Source: Sporosarcina sp. P34
GTDB taxonomy: Bacteria; Bacillota; Bacilli; Bacillales_A; Planococcaceae
DNA length: 64,000 nt
Assembly: GCF_002743375.1 (NCBI RefSeq)
Contig: NZ_PDZC01000006.1
Span: 1 to 64,000 of the forward strand
Direction: 5' to 3'
Position numbers and translations under genes: made by a program
In this document: positions 1-9,907 of the stretch, one piece after another
Numbering within the stretch: position 1 is the first letter of the stretch
Layout: each line of letters opens with the position of its first letter
Notes under the pieces: model-generated
Databases searched by the model: none
What the model was told of the DNA's origin: nothing
The model's input: only the letters and a program-made list of their open reading frames with translations

Positions 1-132
1 TTCCCGAGGGCTCAAAAGTCTAGTATCTCGTTATGAAACTTTGCGTCATCAATCTTAATTGAACCGCCGTATACCGAACGGTACGTACGGTGGTGTGAGA
101 GGTCGGGAGTTAATCACTCCCTCCTACTCGAT
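1..132 (+). ncRNA. 3' end of a group II intron (domains V and VI)
   Basis: The right end of a group II intron enters the window. Positions 59-96 fold as domain V: a lower stem pairing CCGCCGTA with TACGGTGG, a two-base bulge, and an upper ACC/GGT stem closed by a GAAC loop. Positions 105-121 form the domain VI hairpin GGGAGT/ACTCCC, followed by CCTACTCGAT, which carries the usual branch-point A and closely resembles the end of the Oceanobacillus iheyensis class IIC intron. The intron should end near 132. The reverse transcriptase ORF must lie left of the window. The class is inferred from resemblance only. Confidence 0.75.
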
Positions 133-172
133 TAATACCCCGTGACAATATCTGAATAGATTTATGTCTGTT

Positions 173-709
173 TTAAATAGGCTTTATTTGCTCCATATAT
201 CCTTTAATGTCTTCTTCGGACATTTCGCCTGTTATAATCTTTACAATCTTGCCTTCTGGATTGATAAGGAGAGTAGTGGGAAGCGGTTTAACATTATATG
301 CTTGCATCACACTTTTTGTTGTATCAATTAAAGTAGGGAAAATCATTCCATATTGTTCGGCGAATGTTCGAACTTTCAAGTCAGACTCTGCGATATTGAC
401 AGCCAATATTTGAACCCCTTGATCTTTATAAACCTCATATTGTCGACCCATCGCAGGCATTTCCTTTTTACACGGTGCACACCAAGTCCCCCAAAAGTTT
501 AGGAAGACGCCTTGACCTTTATAATCAGAGAGTTGATGGCTTTCACCGTTTAAGTCGACTAACGCGAAATCAGGCGCATCATCTCCAATTTTTAATACAT
601 CATGTTTTTCTTTTGTTACGCTATTGTATATTGTAAACACAATAGCACTTGTCAATACGATTAAAACAATTAACCGCATCATGAAACGGCTCTTCTTTTT
701 GTTATTCAA
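173..709 (-). CDS. resA: ResA, membrane-anchored thiol-disulfide oxidoreductase
   Basis: ResA is an extracytoplasmic thioredoxin-like protein that reduces the haem-binding CXXC of apocytochrome c before haem attachment. The 178-residue sequence has a basic N-terminus, one membrane anchor (about residues 11-30) and a thioredoxin fold with WGTWCAPC (Cys77, Cys80), FLNFWG before it and the cis-Pro loop PLPTT (Pro144). Length and motifs fit Bacillus ResA closely. The start is TTG at 709 with an AAGGGAG-type site about 10 bases upstream; an ATG at Met10 or Met11 is possible. It runs opposite to resB and resC, 5 kb away, instead of forming the usual resABC operon, and its stop lies about 40 bases from the group II intron end. 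Confidence 0.9.
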   Translation of the reverse strand: MNNKKKSRFMMRLIVLIVLTSAIVFTIYNSVTKEKHDVLKIGDDAPDFALVDLNGESHQLSDYKGQGVFLNFWGTWCAPCKKEMPAMGRQYEVYKDQGVQILAVNIAESDLKVRTFAEQYGMIFPTLIDTTKSVMQAYNVKPLPTTLLINPEGKIVKIITGEMSEEDIKGYMEQIKPI

Positions 710-933
710 CTTCCGGTTGCTCCCTTCGAGTACTTGCAGGATATGAACACTATACCTAGACTGTTTTTATTCACGATTATTATTATACTAAAGATCTATC
801 AAAAAACTATGCAGTCACAAAGCTGCCATGATTGTAGATAGAATCATTTCTTTTCGTCAAATTCAGTCGTTTCTGCATATTTATTTCATAATTGTTCTTT
901 ATACTAAATTTCAGGAGAGGGGCGAATGTTCAA

Positions 934-2295
934 TTGAACAGAATCTCTACCAAGCTAACTGCTTATTTTTTCATTGCTGTACTAATCATGGAAATATCTC
1001 TTATTGGATACCTCCATCAGAATATCATTCATTCACGGATCGACGAGGAGTTCTCTCGATTATTGGCAGTGGGCTCAAATCATCGGGATGTACTTATCGA
1101 ACATTATTCAGATACAACAATGGAACATATTGTATTGATGGAAAAAGACGGGGATCGGGAAGTCATAATTACAGATAGCCAAGGCGATATCATTCAAAGC
1201 TCAAAAGAAAACGAAGAGGTACTGGAAAAATACCTTCCTACAGCAAAAGATATTGATTTGAAGAACGATCAGATTCTAGCTTCGGACTGGGAAGGGTTGC
1301 CATATATCATTAGTGCACATCCATATAAAGTAGATTCAAGCCATTCAGGTTATATAATCATGTTTCAAAGTACACGTCCAATTGAACAGTTAGTCGGTAA
1401 GTTGAACATGTATTTTGGTTTGGCAGGTGTGACGAGTATAGTCGTTTTACTTATTATTTACGCTGCTCTTTCCAAATTCCTTACACGTCCATTAATCCGA
1501 ATGAAGGAAGCGACGGAGAAATTGAGCGAAGGAGATTTTGATGTAAGCCTTCCGTTTATTGGGAATGATGAGCTTGGCGAATTGTCAGGTTCTATTCAAA
1601 AGCTTGCGAACGACTTGGAGCGATTAAAAACGGAACGTAATGAGTTCTTAGCCTCAATTGCCCATGAATTAAGTACGCCATTGACGTACTTAATCGGCTA
1701 TTCGAAAGTGGCTATGAGACAAGGGGTAAATGAGAAGGATCGTAAACATTATCTTGAAATTATCGCAGAAGAGTCGGACCGTATGAAAGAACTTGTTAAA
1801 AATTTATTGGATTTAGCGAAAATGGATGAAAATACTTTCACAGTATCGAAGGAATATTTTAAGGTATGTCCGTTCTTTGAGGATATCCTCCAGCTTGTTG
1901 GACCTTCTTTTAATTTGAAGAAACTGAGCCTAGAGGTAATTTGTGAAGAGGATTTCGAAATCCATGCAGATCCTTTGAGATTAGAGCAAATAATTTTGAA
2001 CTTACTTGATAATGCTTTGAAATATTCAATAGAGCAATCGGTAGTCACAATAAAGGTTTTCAAGAAAGGGAAGAAAGTAGCCATTTCCGTTGCGGATTTC
2101 GGAATCGGAATCCCGTCCGAAGAGACCCCGTTCATTTTCGAAAAACTTTATCGAGTGGAAAAATCACGCTCTCGTTCATCAGGTGGATCAGGTATTGGTC
2201 TGGCAATCGTAAAAGAACTTGTCGATGCCCACAATGGAAGCATTGAAGTGGAAAGTAGCCTAGGAAGAGGTAGTACGTTCACCATCATAATATGA
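934..2295 (+). CDS. Sensor histidine kinase (HAMP, HisKA, HATPase)
   Basis: A membrane sensor kinase of about 453 residues. Two transmembrane segments (about 9-28 and 162-180) bracket an extracellular sensing loop of about 130 residues. A HAMP linker follows, then HisKA with the phospho-acceptor in IAHELSTPL (His244), then an HATPase domain with an N box (LLDNALKYS), DFGIGI and GGSGIGLAIV. I choose TTG 934: AGGAGAGG at 913-920 precedes it and the sequence upstream looks non-coding, although the frame is open from 892. It is coupled to the response regulator 18 bases downstream. The signal is unknown; the neighbouring lipoprotein and CcdA-type genes suggest envelope redox or metal stress (inference). 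Confidence 0.9.
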   Translation: MNRISTKLTAYFFIAVLIMEISLIGYLHQNIIHSRIDEEFSRLLAVGSNHRDVLIEHYSDTTMEHIVLMEKDGDREVIITDSQGDIIQSSKENEEVLEKYLPTAKDIDLKNDQILASDWEGLPYIISAHPYKVDSSHSGYIIMFQSTRPIEQLVGKLNMYFGLAGVTSIVVLLIIYAALSKFLTRPLIRMKEATEKLSEGDFDVSLPFIGNDELGELSGSIQKLANDLERLKTERNEFLASIAHELSTPLTYLIGYSKVAMRQGVNEKDRKHYLEIIAEESDRMKELVKNLLDLAKMDENTFTVSKEYFKVCPFFEDILQLVGPSFNLKKLSLEVICEEDFEIHADPLRLEQIILNLLDNALKYSIEQSVVTIKVFKKGKKVAISVADFGIGIPSEETPFIFEKLYRVEKSRSRSSGGSGIGLAIVKELVDAHNGSIEVESSLGRGSTFTIII

Positions 2296-2313
2296 GGAGG
2301 GTTATACGCCTAC

Positions 2314-2991
2314 ATGAGAACAATCTTACTAATTGATGATGAGCAAAGGATGTTAGATCTCATTGAATTATTTCTAATTCCCCATGGCTTCAAATGTATC
2401 AAAGAGACAAGTGGACAGAAGGCGCTAGGAATACTTAAGAAGGAGAAAGTTAGTCTTGTACTTTTGGATATTATGATGCCGGAAATGGATGGTTGGGAGG
2501 TGTGCGAAAAAATCCGCGAGTTTTCTGATGTCCCTGTCATCATGTTGACGGCTAGGACCGATAAGCTTGATTTGGTAAAAGGACTAGAGAGCGGCGCTGA
2601 CGATTATATTACAAAACCTTTTGATGAACGAGAATTGTCGGCAAGGGTAAATGCACTGTTGCGCCGTTTTCCCAAGGAAGAAAAAGAGACAGAAATGATT
2701 ATTTATGGTGACTTTAGGCTAGATAAAGAAACTTATTCATTACAATTTAGGAACTTGAAAGTGCCGCTGACGCTAAAAGAGTTTTTTATTGTTGAAGCTT
2801 TGATCTCACGGCCAACAAAGACTTATACACGGGAACAATTATTACATGCTGCATGGGATTATAACACGTACACGGATATCCGGACAGTGGACTCGCATAT
2901 ACGTAACCTGAGAGATAAATTAAAAACTACCGGATTTCCCATTGATGAATTTTTAAAGACAGTATGGGGAATTGGATATAAGTGGAATTAA
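2314..2991 (+). CDS. OmpR/PhoB-family response regulator
   Basis: The partner regulator of the kinase just upstream. The receiver domain (about residues 1-118) has the acidic pair Asp8-Asp9, the phospho-acceptor Asp52 in VLLDIMMPEMDGWEV and the conserved Lys in TKPFD. A winged-helix DNA-binding domain (about 130-225) ends in the typical WGIGYKW. The GAGGAGG ribosome site overlaps the kinase stop codon, so the two genes are almost certainly translated from one message. The BNR lipoprotein gene begins 12 bases after the stop, so it probably belongs to the same operon and may be a sensor accessory or target. Confidence 0.92.
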   Translation: MRTILLIDDEQRMLDLIELFLIPHGFKCIKETSGQKALGILKKEKVSLVLLDIMMPEMDGWEVCEKIREFSDVPVIMLTARTDKLDLVKGLESGADDYITKPFDERELSARVNALLRRFPKEEKETEMIIYGDFRLDKETYSLQFRNLKVPLTLKEFFIVEALISRPTKTYTREQLLHAAWDYNTYTDIRTVDSHIRNLRDKLKTTGFPIDEFLKTVWGIGYKWN

Positions 2992-3003
2992 AGGAGAAAT
3001 ATC

Positions 3004-3924
3004 ATGATGAAAAAAATGAGAATTGTCGCTGGATTGTTATCACTGCTCATCGTTATCTCGGCTTGTAGCAAAGAAAGTGAACCGTATGCTTTTGAAAAAG
3101 TGGAAAATAGTAAATTTGAACACTTACATGGCTTGGGATATATAAATGGGGGGCCAAAAATTGTAATTTCTACTCATGATGGCCTTTATGAATATGATGA
3201 AGAAGGTTGGAAAGAAGCAAACAGCGAAAAGCACGATTATATGGGTTTCCAAGCCATACGTGAAGGTTTTTTCTCAAGTGGTCATCCAGAGCCAGGATCT
3301 GACTATAAAAATCCACTTGGTCTTGTCAAAAGTACGGATCGGGGTGCTAGCTTTGAACAATTAGCATTCTATGGAGAAATTGATTTTCACTATCTTGCGG
3401 CAGGTTATGATTCAAACGCTATCTATGTACTGAATGAAATGCCAACGGAAGAGATGACAGGGGGACTTCATTATACTTTGGATGAAGGAGCCACTTGGAG
3501 TGAGGCTTCTATGAATGAATTCAACTCGGAATTCATCTCGAATTTGGCTGCTCATCCATCACAGAAAGAGATGATTGCCATCGGAAGTAAAGATGGTATA
3601 TTCCTTTCGAGTGACTACGGCGAAAATTTTGCACTTTTTAACGATGCGAAAATGGTTCTAGCTGTAACTTTGACTGAAAATGGTGGGTACTATTCGAGCT
3701 ATGAAAATGAAACGGTACAACTCCAATCATTCTCATTTGGGAACGATCAAGAAATGTCGATTCAACTTCCCGATGAAAAAATGAGTCCTATCGTTTTTAT
3801 TGCAGTTAATCCGGAGGATGAAAAAGAGATTGTCATCGCAACGTATAATAATGATATTTTCTTGACAATGGATGAAGGGGCCAATTGGAATACACTTGCT
3901 GAAGATAGTGAATTGATGAAATAA
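3004..3924 (+). CDS. Lipoprotein with BNR/Asp-box repeats (F510_1955-like)
   Basis: A 306-residue exported lipoprotein with lipobox VISAC (lipidated Cys21). The mature part carries at least four Asp-box (S/T-x-D-x-G-x-x-W/F) motifs: STDRGASF, TLDEGATW, SSDYGENF and TMDEGANW. This is the signature of a beta-propeller of the sialidase/BNR type. I recall such proteins annotated as F510_1955 family glycosylhydrolase, but no enzymatic residues can be confirmed here and a binding or scaffolding role is equally likely. It follows the two-component pair with its own AAAGGAG site and precedes two thiol-redox membrane proteins, which suggests an envelope role. Confidence 0.75.
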   Translation: MMKKMRIVAGLLSLLIVISACSKESEPYAFEKVENSKFEHLHGLGYINGGPKIVISTHDGLYEYDEEGWKEANSEKHDYMGFQAIREGFFSSGHPEPGSDYKNPLGLVKSTDRGASFEQLAFYGEIDFHYLAAGYDSNAIYVLNEMPTEEMTGGLHYTLDEGATWSEASMNEFNSEFISNLAAHPSQKEMIAIGSKDGIFLSSDYGENFALFNDAKMVLAVTLTENGGYYSSYENETVQLQSFSFGNDQEMSIQLPDEKMSPIVFIAVNPEDEKEIVIATYNNDIFLTMDEGANWNTLAEDSELMK

Positions 3925-3946
3925 GAAAATGGACGGTGCTTACTGA

Positions 3947-4681
3947 ATGTATGGATTGATGTCGAAAATCAGTCAAATAATAACTGAACCCGTTACCATT
4001 CTTATAAATTCCTTTGAACAATATCCTCTTGTGGTTGCGCTTCTTTTGGGCTTGATTGGGGCTGTCGCTCCTTGCCAGCTTACAGGCAATATGAGCGCAA
4101 TTACTTTATATGGAAACCGTACCATTCAAATGAAGAATGACATGGGAGAAATTGTGGCCTTTATTATTGGGAAAGTAGTCGTGTTCAGTTTTCTTGGACT
4201 ATTCGTATGGTTCTTTGGAGAATCATTCGAAAATTCATTAACAGAATACTTTCCATTGTTCCGTAAAGTGATAGGTCCGCTTATTATCATTACCGGTCTT
4301 GTTTTGCTTGGTATCCTTAAGCTAGGATTCCTTCAAAAAATAACGATGCGCATTCCTATGCGTCTACGGAATGGGAAGTTAGGTTCTTTTATGTTGGGCG
4401 CAAGTTTTTCGCTTGCCTTCTGTCCAACTATGTTTGTACTTTTTTTCGTTTGGCTTATGCCCTTGGTTGTGACTACTTCCTATGGTCTTGTCTTGCCCGT
4501 TGTTTTCGGTGTGGCAACATCGCTTCCGCTCATTGTCCTATTTCTTTTAATATGGCTCTTTGATGCGAAGCGACTCATTATGAAGAAAAGCATGAAGGCA
4601 GGAAGAATTGTGCAACGTTTGGCTGGTGCTATCCTTATCATCATAGGAATAGCAGATACCATCACTTATTGGGGAATTTGA
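3947..4681 (+). CDS. CcdA/DsbD-type six-TM membrane protein (TauE/SafE-like annotation)
   Basis: A 244-residue polytopic protein with about six transmembrane helices. Two cysteines sit in paired helix motifs, VAPCQ (Cys43) and AFCPT (Cys158), the same layout as the redox cysteines of CcdA/DsbD (PCTLP and TPCTG in the next gene). This suggests passage of reducing equivalents or metal across the membrane. Such proteins are often annotated as sulfite exporter TauE/SafE or UreH-domain proteins. The ATG at 3947 has only a weak ribosome site; ATG 3959 is an alternative. It lies between the BNR lipoprotein and ccdA on the same strand, consistent with one operon. Confidence 0.75.
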   Translation: MYGLMSKISQIITEPVTILINSFEQYPLVVALLLGLIGAVAPCQLTGNMSAITLYGNRTIQMKNDMGEIVAFIIGKVVVFSFLGLFVWFFGESFENSLTEYFPLFRKVIGPLIIITGLVLLGILKLGFLQKITMRIPMRLRNGKLGSFMLGASFSLAFCPTMFVLFFVWLMPLVVTTSYGLVLPVVFGVATSLPLIVLFLLIWLFDAKRLIMKKSMKAGRIVQRLAGAILIIIGIADTITYWGI

Positions 4682-4760
4682 TCAATAAAGTTTCTTGCAC
4701 TGGGCAAGCGGGAAATTGTCTACAACTTTTGGGTATTCGGCAGAGAGGAGATTAATATAG

Positions 4761-5471
4761 ATGTTGGCAGATTTGAACTTGTTTCTTGCATTTGGCGCTG
4801 GTCTTTTAAATTTTATATCCCCGTGCACACTTCCGTTATATCCAGCTTTTATATCTTATATAACGGGAATGTCACTTGATGAGATGAACACGGATAAAGG
4901 GAAGTCTCGGAAAAGTGGAATCCTCCATACGATTGTTTTCCTAGTCGGTTTTTCGGTTATCTTCATTTTTCTCGGTTATAGCTCATCGCTTGTCGGTACG
5001 TTTTTTTATCAGTATCAAGATTTACTCCGTCAGATAGGTGCGATTTTTATTGTCATCTTTGGTTTGATGATTTTAGGTTTCTTTACGCCTAAGTTTCTTA
5101 TGAAGGAGAAGAAATTACAATTTAAGAATCGACCGGCCGGTTATTTTGGCACATTCCTTATAGGACTTGCATTTGCAGCGGGATGGACTCCATGTACTGG
5201 ACCTATCACGGGAGCTGTTTTCATGATGGCCGCACAAAATCCGGGGTCTGGTATGTGGTATATGCTTGTCTATGTTTTAGGGTTTGCAATTCCATTTTTC
5301 CTGCTTTCAATTTTTATCACTCGCGTTAAATGGATCCAAAAATATAGCCGAACAATAACGAAAGTCGGGGGCTACTTAATGATTGCACTCGGTATTCTCC
5401 TTTTCTTCGATGGTTTAACCTACATCATTATATGGATTAGCCCATTTTTTGGCGGGTTTATGGGATTCTGA
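4761..5471 (+). CDS. ccdA: CcdA, cytochrome c biogenesis thiol transporter
   Basis: CcdA moves electrons from cytoplasmic thioredoxin across the membrane to ResA during cytochrome c maturation. The 236-residue protein has about six membrane helices and the two diagnostic cysteines in SPCTLPLYP (Cys22) and GWTPCTGP (Cys145). GAGAGGAG lies about 10 bases before the ATG. The gene is followed by a terminator at 5549-5575 and then resB-resC, so all parts of System II maturation (ResA, CcdA, ResB, ResC) are encoded within 9 kb. Confidence 0.92.
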   Translation: MLADLNLFLAFGAGLLNFISPCTLPLYPAFISYITGMSLDEMNTDKGKSRKSGILHTIVFLVGFSVIFIFLGYSSSLVGTFFYQYQDLLRQIGAIFIVIFGLMILGFFTPKFLMKEKKLQFKNRPAGYFGTFLIGLAFAAGWTPCTGPITGAVFMMAAQNPGSGMWYMLVYVLGFAIPFFLLSIFITRVKWIQKYSRTITKVGGYLMIALGILLFFDGLTYIIIWISPFFGGFMGF

Positions 5472-5777
5472 TGAAATTAGCTCTAAGGATAATTGGTTTT
5501 TATTGCATTATAAAAGGTACAGTCAATTATGTAATAGCTCACATTTTAAGTCCGTCGCATTGTACGGGCTTTTTTCTATGGACTTTTATATATTGCTGAA
5601 GGAATTATAAATAAGATGGTCTTGATTAAAGTCGTTCACATACTCGTCTTATGCTTTGCACTAATACTGCATATTTATTATGTAAAATTAAATCCAGGAG
5701 AATTTATGGAGTTTTGATGTAATGCTATAAATACTTTAATCCATAAATATTATAAATGATGAAGGAGTCCATTCAAA
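5472..5777. other. Intergenic gap between ccdA and resB
   Basis: About 300 bases, AT-rich. It contains one intrinsic terminator (next entry) and presumably the resB promoter; I see no ORF with a plausible ribosome site. Confidence 0.5.
5549..5575 (+). terminator. Intrinsic terminator after ccdA
   Basis: Stem AGTCCGT/ACGGGCT with an eight-base loop, followed by a run of six T. It ends the ccdA transcript. Confidence 0.75.
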
Positions 5778-7427
5778 ATGAGCAAAATTACATGCCAATG
5801 CGGGCACGAAAATCCATTTGGCGCAGTACTTTGTGAACGGTGTGGAAGACCACAAACAGAAGAAGCGAAAAAAAGTAAGCTTATCGACATGAGATATGAA
5901 GGCTCTGCAAGAAGATCACAAACCTATAAAAGATCTATTATCGATAAAATTTGGAACTTTTTCTCTAGCGTTAAGATAGGTGTTAGTATTATTGTTGCTG
6001 TTCTAGCAACTTCGGCAATTGGAACACTATTTCCGCAAAAGCTATTTGTTCCGGCAACTACTGAGGTAGATATCTTAGCATATTACGAAAAGCATTATGG
6101 TTTTGCAGGAACCCTCTATTATAAACTTGGATTTTATGACATGTACAATAGCTGGTGGTTCATTACGCTAGTTGGAATGCTTGCGATTTCCATCATCATC
6201 GCCAGTATTGATAGAGTTGTCCCTTTATACAAATCATTGAAAAAGCAACGCACGAAGCGCCATGTCTCATTCATGAGAAGACAACGGATTTACGGTTTAG
6301 GAACAGTTGAAGATACGGATATGTCGATGGCAAAAGCAGAAGAGAAACTAAAAGCGCTTCGTTACAATGTGAAAACGGAAGATGGGGCGATTTTAGCAGA
6401 AAGAGGTCGATTTTCAAGGTGGGGTCCATACGTCAACCATACTGGGTTAATCATTTTCCTTCTTGGTGTTCTACTGCGGGGTCTTCCAGGATTTTATGTT
6501 GATGAAGCACTATGGCTTCGTGAAGGAGAGACGCGTGCTATCCCTGGTGCGCCGGGATACTATTTAAAGAACAATCAATTCATTCTTGATACTTACTCTA
6601 AAGAAGAAGATGCTGTGTTTAGTCAGGCGATAGATCGAGTCGGAACAATCGTGAGTAATTATCAGTCAGATGTCACGTTATATAAAGAAGCAGAAGGCGG
6701 GCTTCCAGGTGAGTCCGAACAATTAGAATTAGTCAAAGATTATTCAATCATCGTCAATAAACCACTTAACTTTGATGGTTTTAACGTTTTTCAAATGGAT
6801 TATCGTCTTGATGAACTTAAATCGATGACTTTCCAACTAACAGAAAAAGCATCGGAGACATCACTTGGGGAATTCACTGTTGACCTTATCAACCCCGAAC
6901 CGATTTATCATCTAGGAGAAGGTACGTATGTGGAATTGAAGGATTATTATGCGGATTACGATGGTTTTGAAGACGGTAAACCGAAATCAAAGACACCGAT
7001 ACCGAACAACCCTGCATTTTTCTTCAAAATGGTGACACCAGCCAAGCCAGACGGTGAAATGAGTTTTGTTGCGATACGTGAAACCGTTGAAACGGAATTA
7101 AATGATTACAAAGCAACGTTTCTCAGTGCTGAAACACGTGATGTTACCGGACTCGTAATCCGTAAAGACAAGACATTATATATTTTACTTCTTGGAGGAA
7201 TTATTTTTATGATTGGAGTCGCTCAAGGATCTTATTGGAATCATAGGAGAATATGGATTCAAAAAGGTGAAGGCGATGAACTAGTCCTTGCCGGCCATAC
7301 AAATAAAAACTGGTTTGGGTTAAAAAAGGATCTGGATAAGGTGAAAGATTTTGCAAACTTGCCACTGTACGAAGATAGGCAAGATGCTGAGTCCAGTTCA
7401 GATGAAGTGAAAGGGGACAACCTATAA
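5778..7427 (+). CDS. resB: ResB, cytochrome c synthetase subunit with N-terminal zinc ribbon
   Basis: ResB (Ccs1) forms with ResC the membrane complex that carries haem outward and attaches it to apocytochrome c. The 549 residues include membrane helices near 60-85, 115-140 and 215-235, a large extracytoplasmic domain and a last helix near 475. A clear zinc-ribbon, [18 protein letters not shown] (four Cys within residues 6-23), precedes the ResB domain, an N-terminal addition not present in the classical protein as I know it. ATG follows AAGGAG. The stop overlaps the resC start by one base (TAATG), so the two are translationally coupled. Confidence 0.93.
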   Translation: MSKITCQCGHENPFGAVLCERCGRPQTEEAKKSKLIDMRYEGSARRSQTYKRSIIDKIWNFFSSVKIGVSIIVAVLATSAIGTLFPQKLFVPATTEVDILAYYEKHYGFAGTLYYKLGFYDMYNSWWFITLVGMLAISIIIASIDRVVPLYKSLKKQRTKRHVSFMRRQRIYGLGTVEDTDMSMAKAEEKLKALRYNVKTEDGAILAERGRFSRWGPYVNHTGLIIFLLGVLLRGLPGFYVDEALWLREGETRAIPGAPGYYLKNNQFILDTYSKEEDAVFSQAIDRVGTIVSNYQSDVTLYKEAEGGLPGESEQLELVKDYSIIVNKPLNFDGFNVFQMDYRLDELKSMTFQLTEKASETSLGEFTVDLINPEPIYHLGEGTYVELKDYYADYDGFEDGKPKSKTPIPNNPAFFFKMVTPAKPDGEMSFVAIRETVETELNDYKATFLSAETRDVTGLVIRKDKTLYILLLGGIIFMIGVAQGSYWNHRRIWIQKGEGDELVLAGHTNKNWFGLKKDLDKVKDFANLPLYEDRQDAESSSDEVKGDNL

Positions 7428-8617
7428 TGGAACTTGCGTCTTTAAGTGCTAATTTGCTTCTCGTCTCATTTATTGCTTATCTTGTTGCTACGATGTTTTT
7501 TGGTGGGGCGGTAAAAGGTACAAATTCGGAAGCAACCCATCAAAACAACCGATGGGGAAATATTGCGATTGTAATTACAATCATTGGATTCATATCGCAT
7601 TTGGGATACTTTATTTTACGTTGGATAGCTACGGGACACGGACAGGCACCTGTTAGTAATATGTTTGAGTTTACGACTGCATTTGGAATGATGATTGTTG
7701 GGGCGTTCATCTTATTGTTTTTCATTTACAGAACGCCATCGCTTGGCTTGTTCGCGTTGCCACTTGCAGTCATCATCATTGGCTATGCAAGTATGTTTCC
7801 GAGGGAACTTTCACCACTCATTCCAGCATTACAAAGTTACTGGTTGACGGTTCATGTTATTACTGCTGCAATCGGTGAAGCGATTCTCGCAATCAGTGCA
7901 GTTGCAGGTCTCGTGTTTTTGTTGAAAAATATCGACTTGACGAAAAAGTCAAAACAACGATTCTGGTTGGAATCGGTTATATTCACACTAATTCTTGTTG
8001 TTGGTTTCATCTTATCTTCTTCAACATTTGCTGTTATAGGATATGAAGCGAAATTCACCTATATTAATCAAAATGAACAACAAGCACAAATTGTATATAA
8101 CTATCCTCCGTTATTCGGGATGAATGAGTACGAATCGCTTACGCCAGAAAAAATGACGCCACTTGCGGAAATGCCTGCAATTGTTAATGCGAAGACGCTC
8201 ACGACATTCGTATGGTCGGTCGCAACGGGCATTGTACTTTATTTGTTGCTTAGACTGATTTTACGTCGTCCAGTTGCAACATTGTTCCAGCCGTTTGCGA
8301 AAAAGGCAAATTCTCAAGTTATGGACGAAATTGGTTATCGTTCCGTCTTAATCGGATTCCCAGTTTTCACACTTGGGGCGCTTATTTTCGCAATGATTTG
8401 GGCACATGAAGCGTGGTCCAGATTTTGGGGATGGGACCCGAAAGAAGTATGGGCACTTATTACATGGCTATTCTATGCAGCTTATCTTCATCTACGGCTC
8501 TCGCGTGGGTGGGAAGGTAAGAAATCAGCGTGGCTTGCGGTTATAGGGTTTATCATCATTATGTTCAACTTAATTGCTGTTAACTTGATTATTGCGGGAC
8601 TGCATTCATACGCATGA
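7427..8617 (+). CDS. resC: ResC (CcsA/CcsB family), haem-handling subunit of cytochrome c synthetase
   Basis: A polytopic membrane protein of 396 residues with about eight helices. It carries the tryptophan-rich WWD haem-binding signature [14 protein letters not shown] near residues 335-350 and flanking histidines (WAHEAW, YLHLRLS) that are haem ligands in the family. It acts with ResB in System II cytochrome c maturation. It starts at the TAATG overlap with resB, with an AAAGGGG element upstream. The lgt gene follows after 48 bases and may share the transcript. Confidence 0.95.
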   Translation: MELASLSANLLLVSFIAYLVATMFFGGAVKGTNSEATHQNNRWGNIAIVITIIGFISHLGYFILRWIATGHGQAPVSNMFEFTTAFGMMIVGAFILLFFIYRTPSLGLFALPLAVIIIGYASMFPRELSPLIPALQSYWLTVHVITAAIGEAILAISAVAGLVFLLKNIDLTKKSKQRFWLESVIFTLILVVGFILSSSTFAVIGYEAKFTYINQNEQQAQIVYNYPPLFGMNEYESLTPEKMTPLAEMPAIVNAKTLTTFVWSVATGIVLYLLLRLILRRPVATLFQPFAKKANSQVMDEIGYRSVLIGFPVFTLGALIFAMIWAHEAWSRFWGWDPKEVWALITWLFYAAYLHLRLSRGWEGKKSAWLAVIGFIIIMFNLIAVNLIIAGLHSYA

Positions 8618-8665
8618 CAAAGGCACGCCTTAGATAAATCAAATCGGGAGGAGAGAGGTTGATAC

Positions 8666-9475
8666 ATGATTAATCTACTTACAATTAATCCGGTCGCATT
8701 TTCACTTGGACCCATAGGGATCCGTTGGTATGGGATTCTAATCGCACTCGGTATAGTCCTTGCATTTATTGTTGTCCAGAAGGAAATGGTGAAACGTGGG
8801 CTGCATCAAGATTTTCTGACGGATCTACTTATTTGGGCGATTCCGATTGCAATCATCAGTGCACGGATCTACTATGTCATCTTCTCCTGGGATTATTACA
8901 AAGAAAACCCAGGGCAAATCATTCAAATTTGGGAAGGTGGCATCGCTATCCATGGTGCGCTGATCGGTGCATTTATTACGACGTATGTTTATACTAAACG
9001 CCGGGGCATTTCTTTCTGGAAAATAGTCGACATTGCTGCTGCTGGGCTTCTGATTGGCCAAATAATCGGCCGTTGGGGCAATTTCATGAACCAAGAAGCG
9101 CACGGTGGCCCCGTTTCGGAAAAGTTTCTTGAGACGACAATTATTCCGGATTGGATCATGAATCAAATGACGATTGAAGGCGTAACGTATCATCCGACAT
9201 TCCTTTATGAATCGCTATGGAACCTTGTGGGGCTTATCATCATTATTTTGTTGCGCAGAGTGAACTTAAAGCGCGGCGAAATGTTCTTGTTTTACCTCGT
9301 TTGGTATTCCATTGGGCGGTTCTTCATCGAAGGGATGCGGACGGATAGCTTATATGTCGTCGGTGAACTTCGGGCGGCACAGCTTGTGTCCTTCGTCACA
9401 ATTGTTTTTGTGATTATCATTTTTATCGTAAGGCGATATATTAAAAAAATAGAACTCACATATCAAGATAAATAA
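8666..9475 (+). CDS. lgt: Lgt, prolipoprotein diacylglyceryl transferase
   Basis: Lgt transfers diacylglycerol from phosphatidylglycerol to the lipobox cysteine of exported prolipoproteins. The 269-residue protein has about seven membrane helices and the family signature [13 protein letters not shown] (about 131-143), plus HGALIG and the late GMRTDS motif. GGGAGGAGAGAGG precedes the ATG. It is not beside hprK, where bacilli usually keep lgt, so it may be a second copy. Lgt copies are known in copper-resistance islands of Firmicutes such as Listeria plasmids, and at least five lipoproteins are encoded nearby, which fits a dedicated accessory copy (inference). Confidence 0.93.
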   Translation: MINLLTINPVAFSLGPIGIRWYGILIALGIVLAFIVVQKEMVKRGLHQDFLTDLLIWAIPIAIISARIYYVIFSWDYYKENPGQIIQIWEGGIAIHGALIGAFITTYVYTKRRGISFWKIVDIAAAGLLIGQIIGRWGNFMNQEAHGGPVSEKFLETTIIPDWIMNQMTIEGVTYHPTFLYESLWNLVGLIIIILLRRVNLKRGEMFLFYLVWYSIGRFFIEGMRTDSLYVVGELRAAQLVSFVTIVFVIIIFIVRRYIKKIELTYQDK

Positions 9476-9610
9476 GAGGAGATGCGGAGAAAGGAAACGG
9501 TCCAAAATATATTATAGGAAGGGATTAAGGCGACATAGAAATCTGATCAACATTTTGTTAAGTAGTGTGACTTAAAATATCAGTTTTAAATAGTAGACTT
9601 GGAATAAAAA

Positions 9611-9654
9611 AGATACGCATCGGGATAAAGAGAAACTACCCCAATGCGTATTCT
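9611..9654. terminator. Terminator-like hairpin after lgt
   Basis: AGATACGCATCGGG pairs with CCCCAATGCGTATTCT around a 14-base loop, with A-rich and T-rich flanks. It probably ends the resB-resC-lgt transcript. Confidence 0.65.
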
Positions 9655-9692
9655 ATTATTTGAATTAAAGTTTTCACACGCACGCCCAAAAT

Positions 9693-9825
9693 TTTAGGAG
9701 TTTAGTATTGATTGCGACAATTACCGTACTTAAAGACATATCGCTCCAATAGCTGGACTTAGAACATCACCGATAGAATATGAAGCAATGGCAGCCTAAG
9801 CAATTGCAACGATGGCACAACCAAT
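9693..9825 (-). pseudogene. Decayed 3' fragment of copB
   Basis: On the minus strand this stretch reads as a broken copy of the CopB C-terminus: a stop codon, then AAIASYSIGDVLSPAIGA, a frameshift, and MSLSTVIVAINTKLL. The intact gene (11086-13140) ends AAGALYSIGIVLSPAVGA then MSLSTVIVAINAKLLKL. A 29-base block at 9711-9739 is identical to 11111-11139, exactly 1,400 bases away; the rest has diverged. It is a dead remnant of a second copB-type gene, separated from the intact gene by the endonuclease gene. Confidence 0.85.
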
Positions 9826-9907
9826 AGCCTTTTTAGATATACCACATGAAAAATCGGATTTATATGCTCGTGTGTTGATTATATCGGAGGCTTTATAGCT
9901 TCATTTG

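Larger units (their letters stand above)
9476..9907. other. Gap with terminator and copB remnant
   Basis: About 430 bases between lgt and the endonuclease gene. It holds the terminator at 9611-9654 and a decayed copB fragment at 9693-9825, both listed separately. Nothing else recognisable. Confidence 0.5.
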
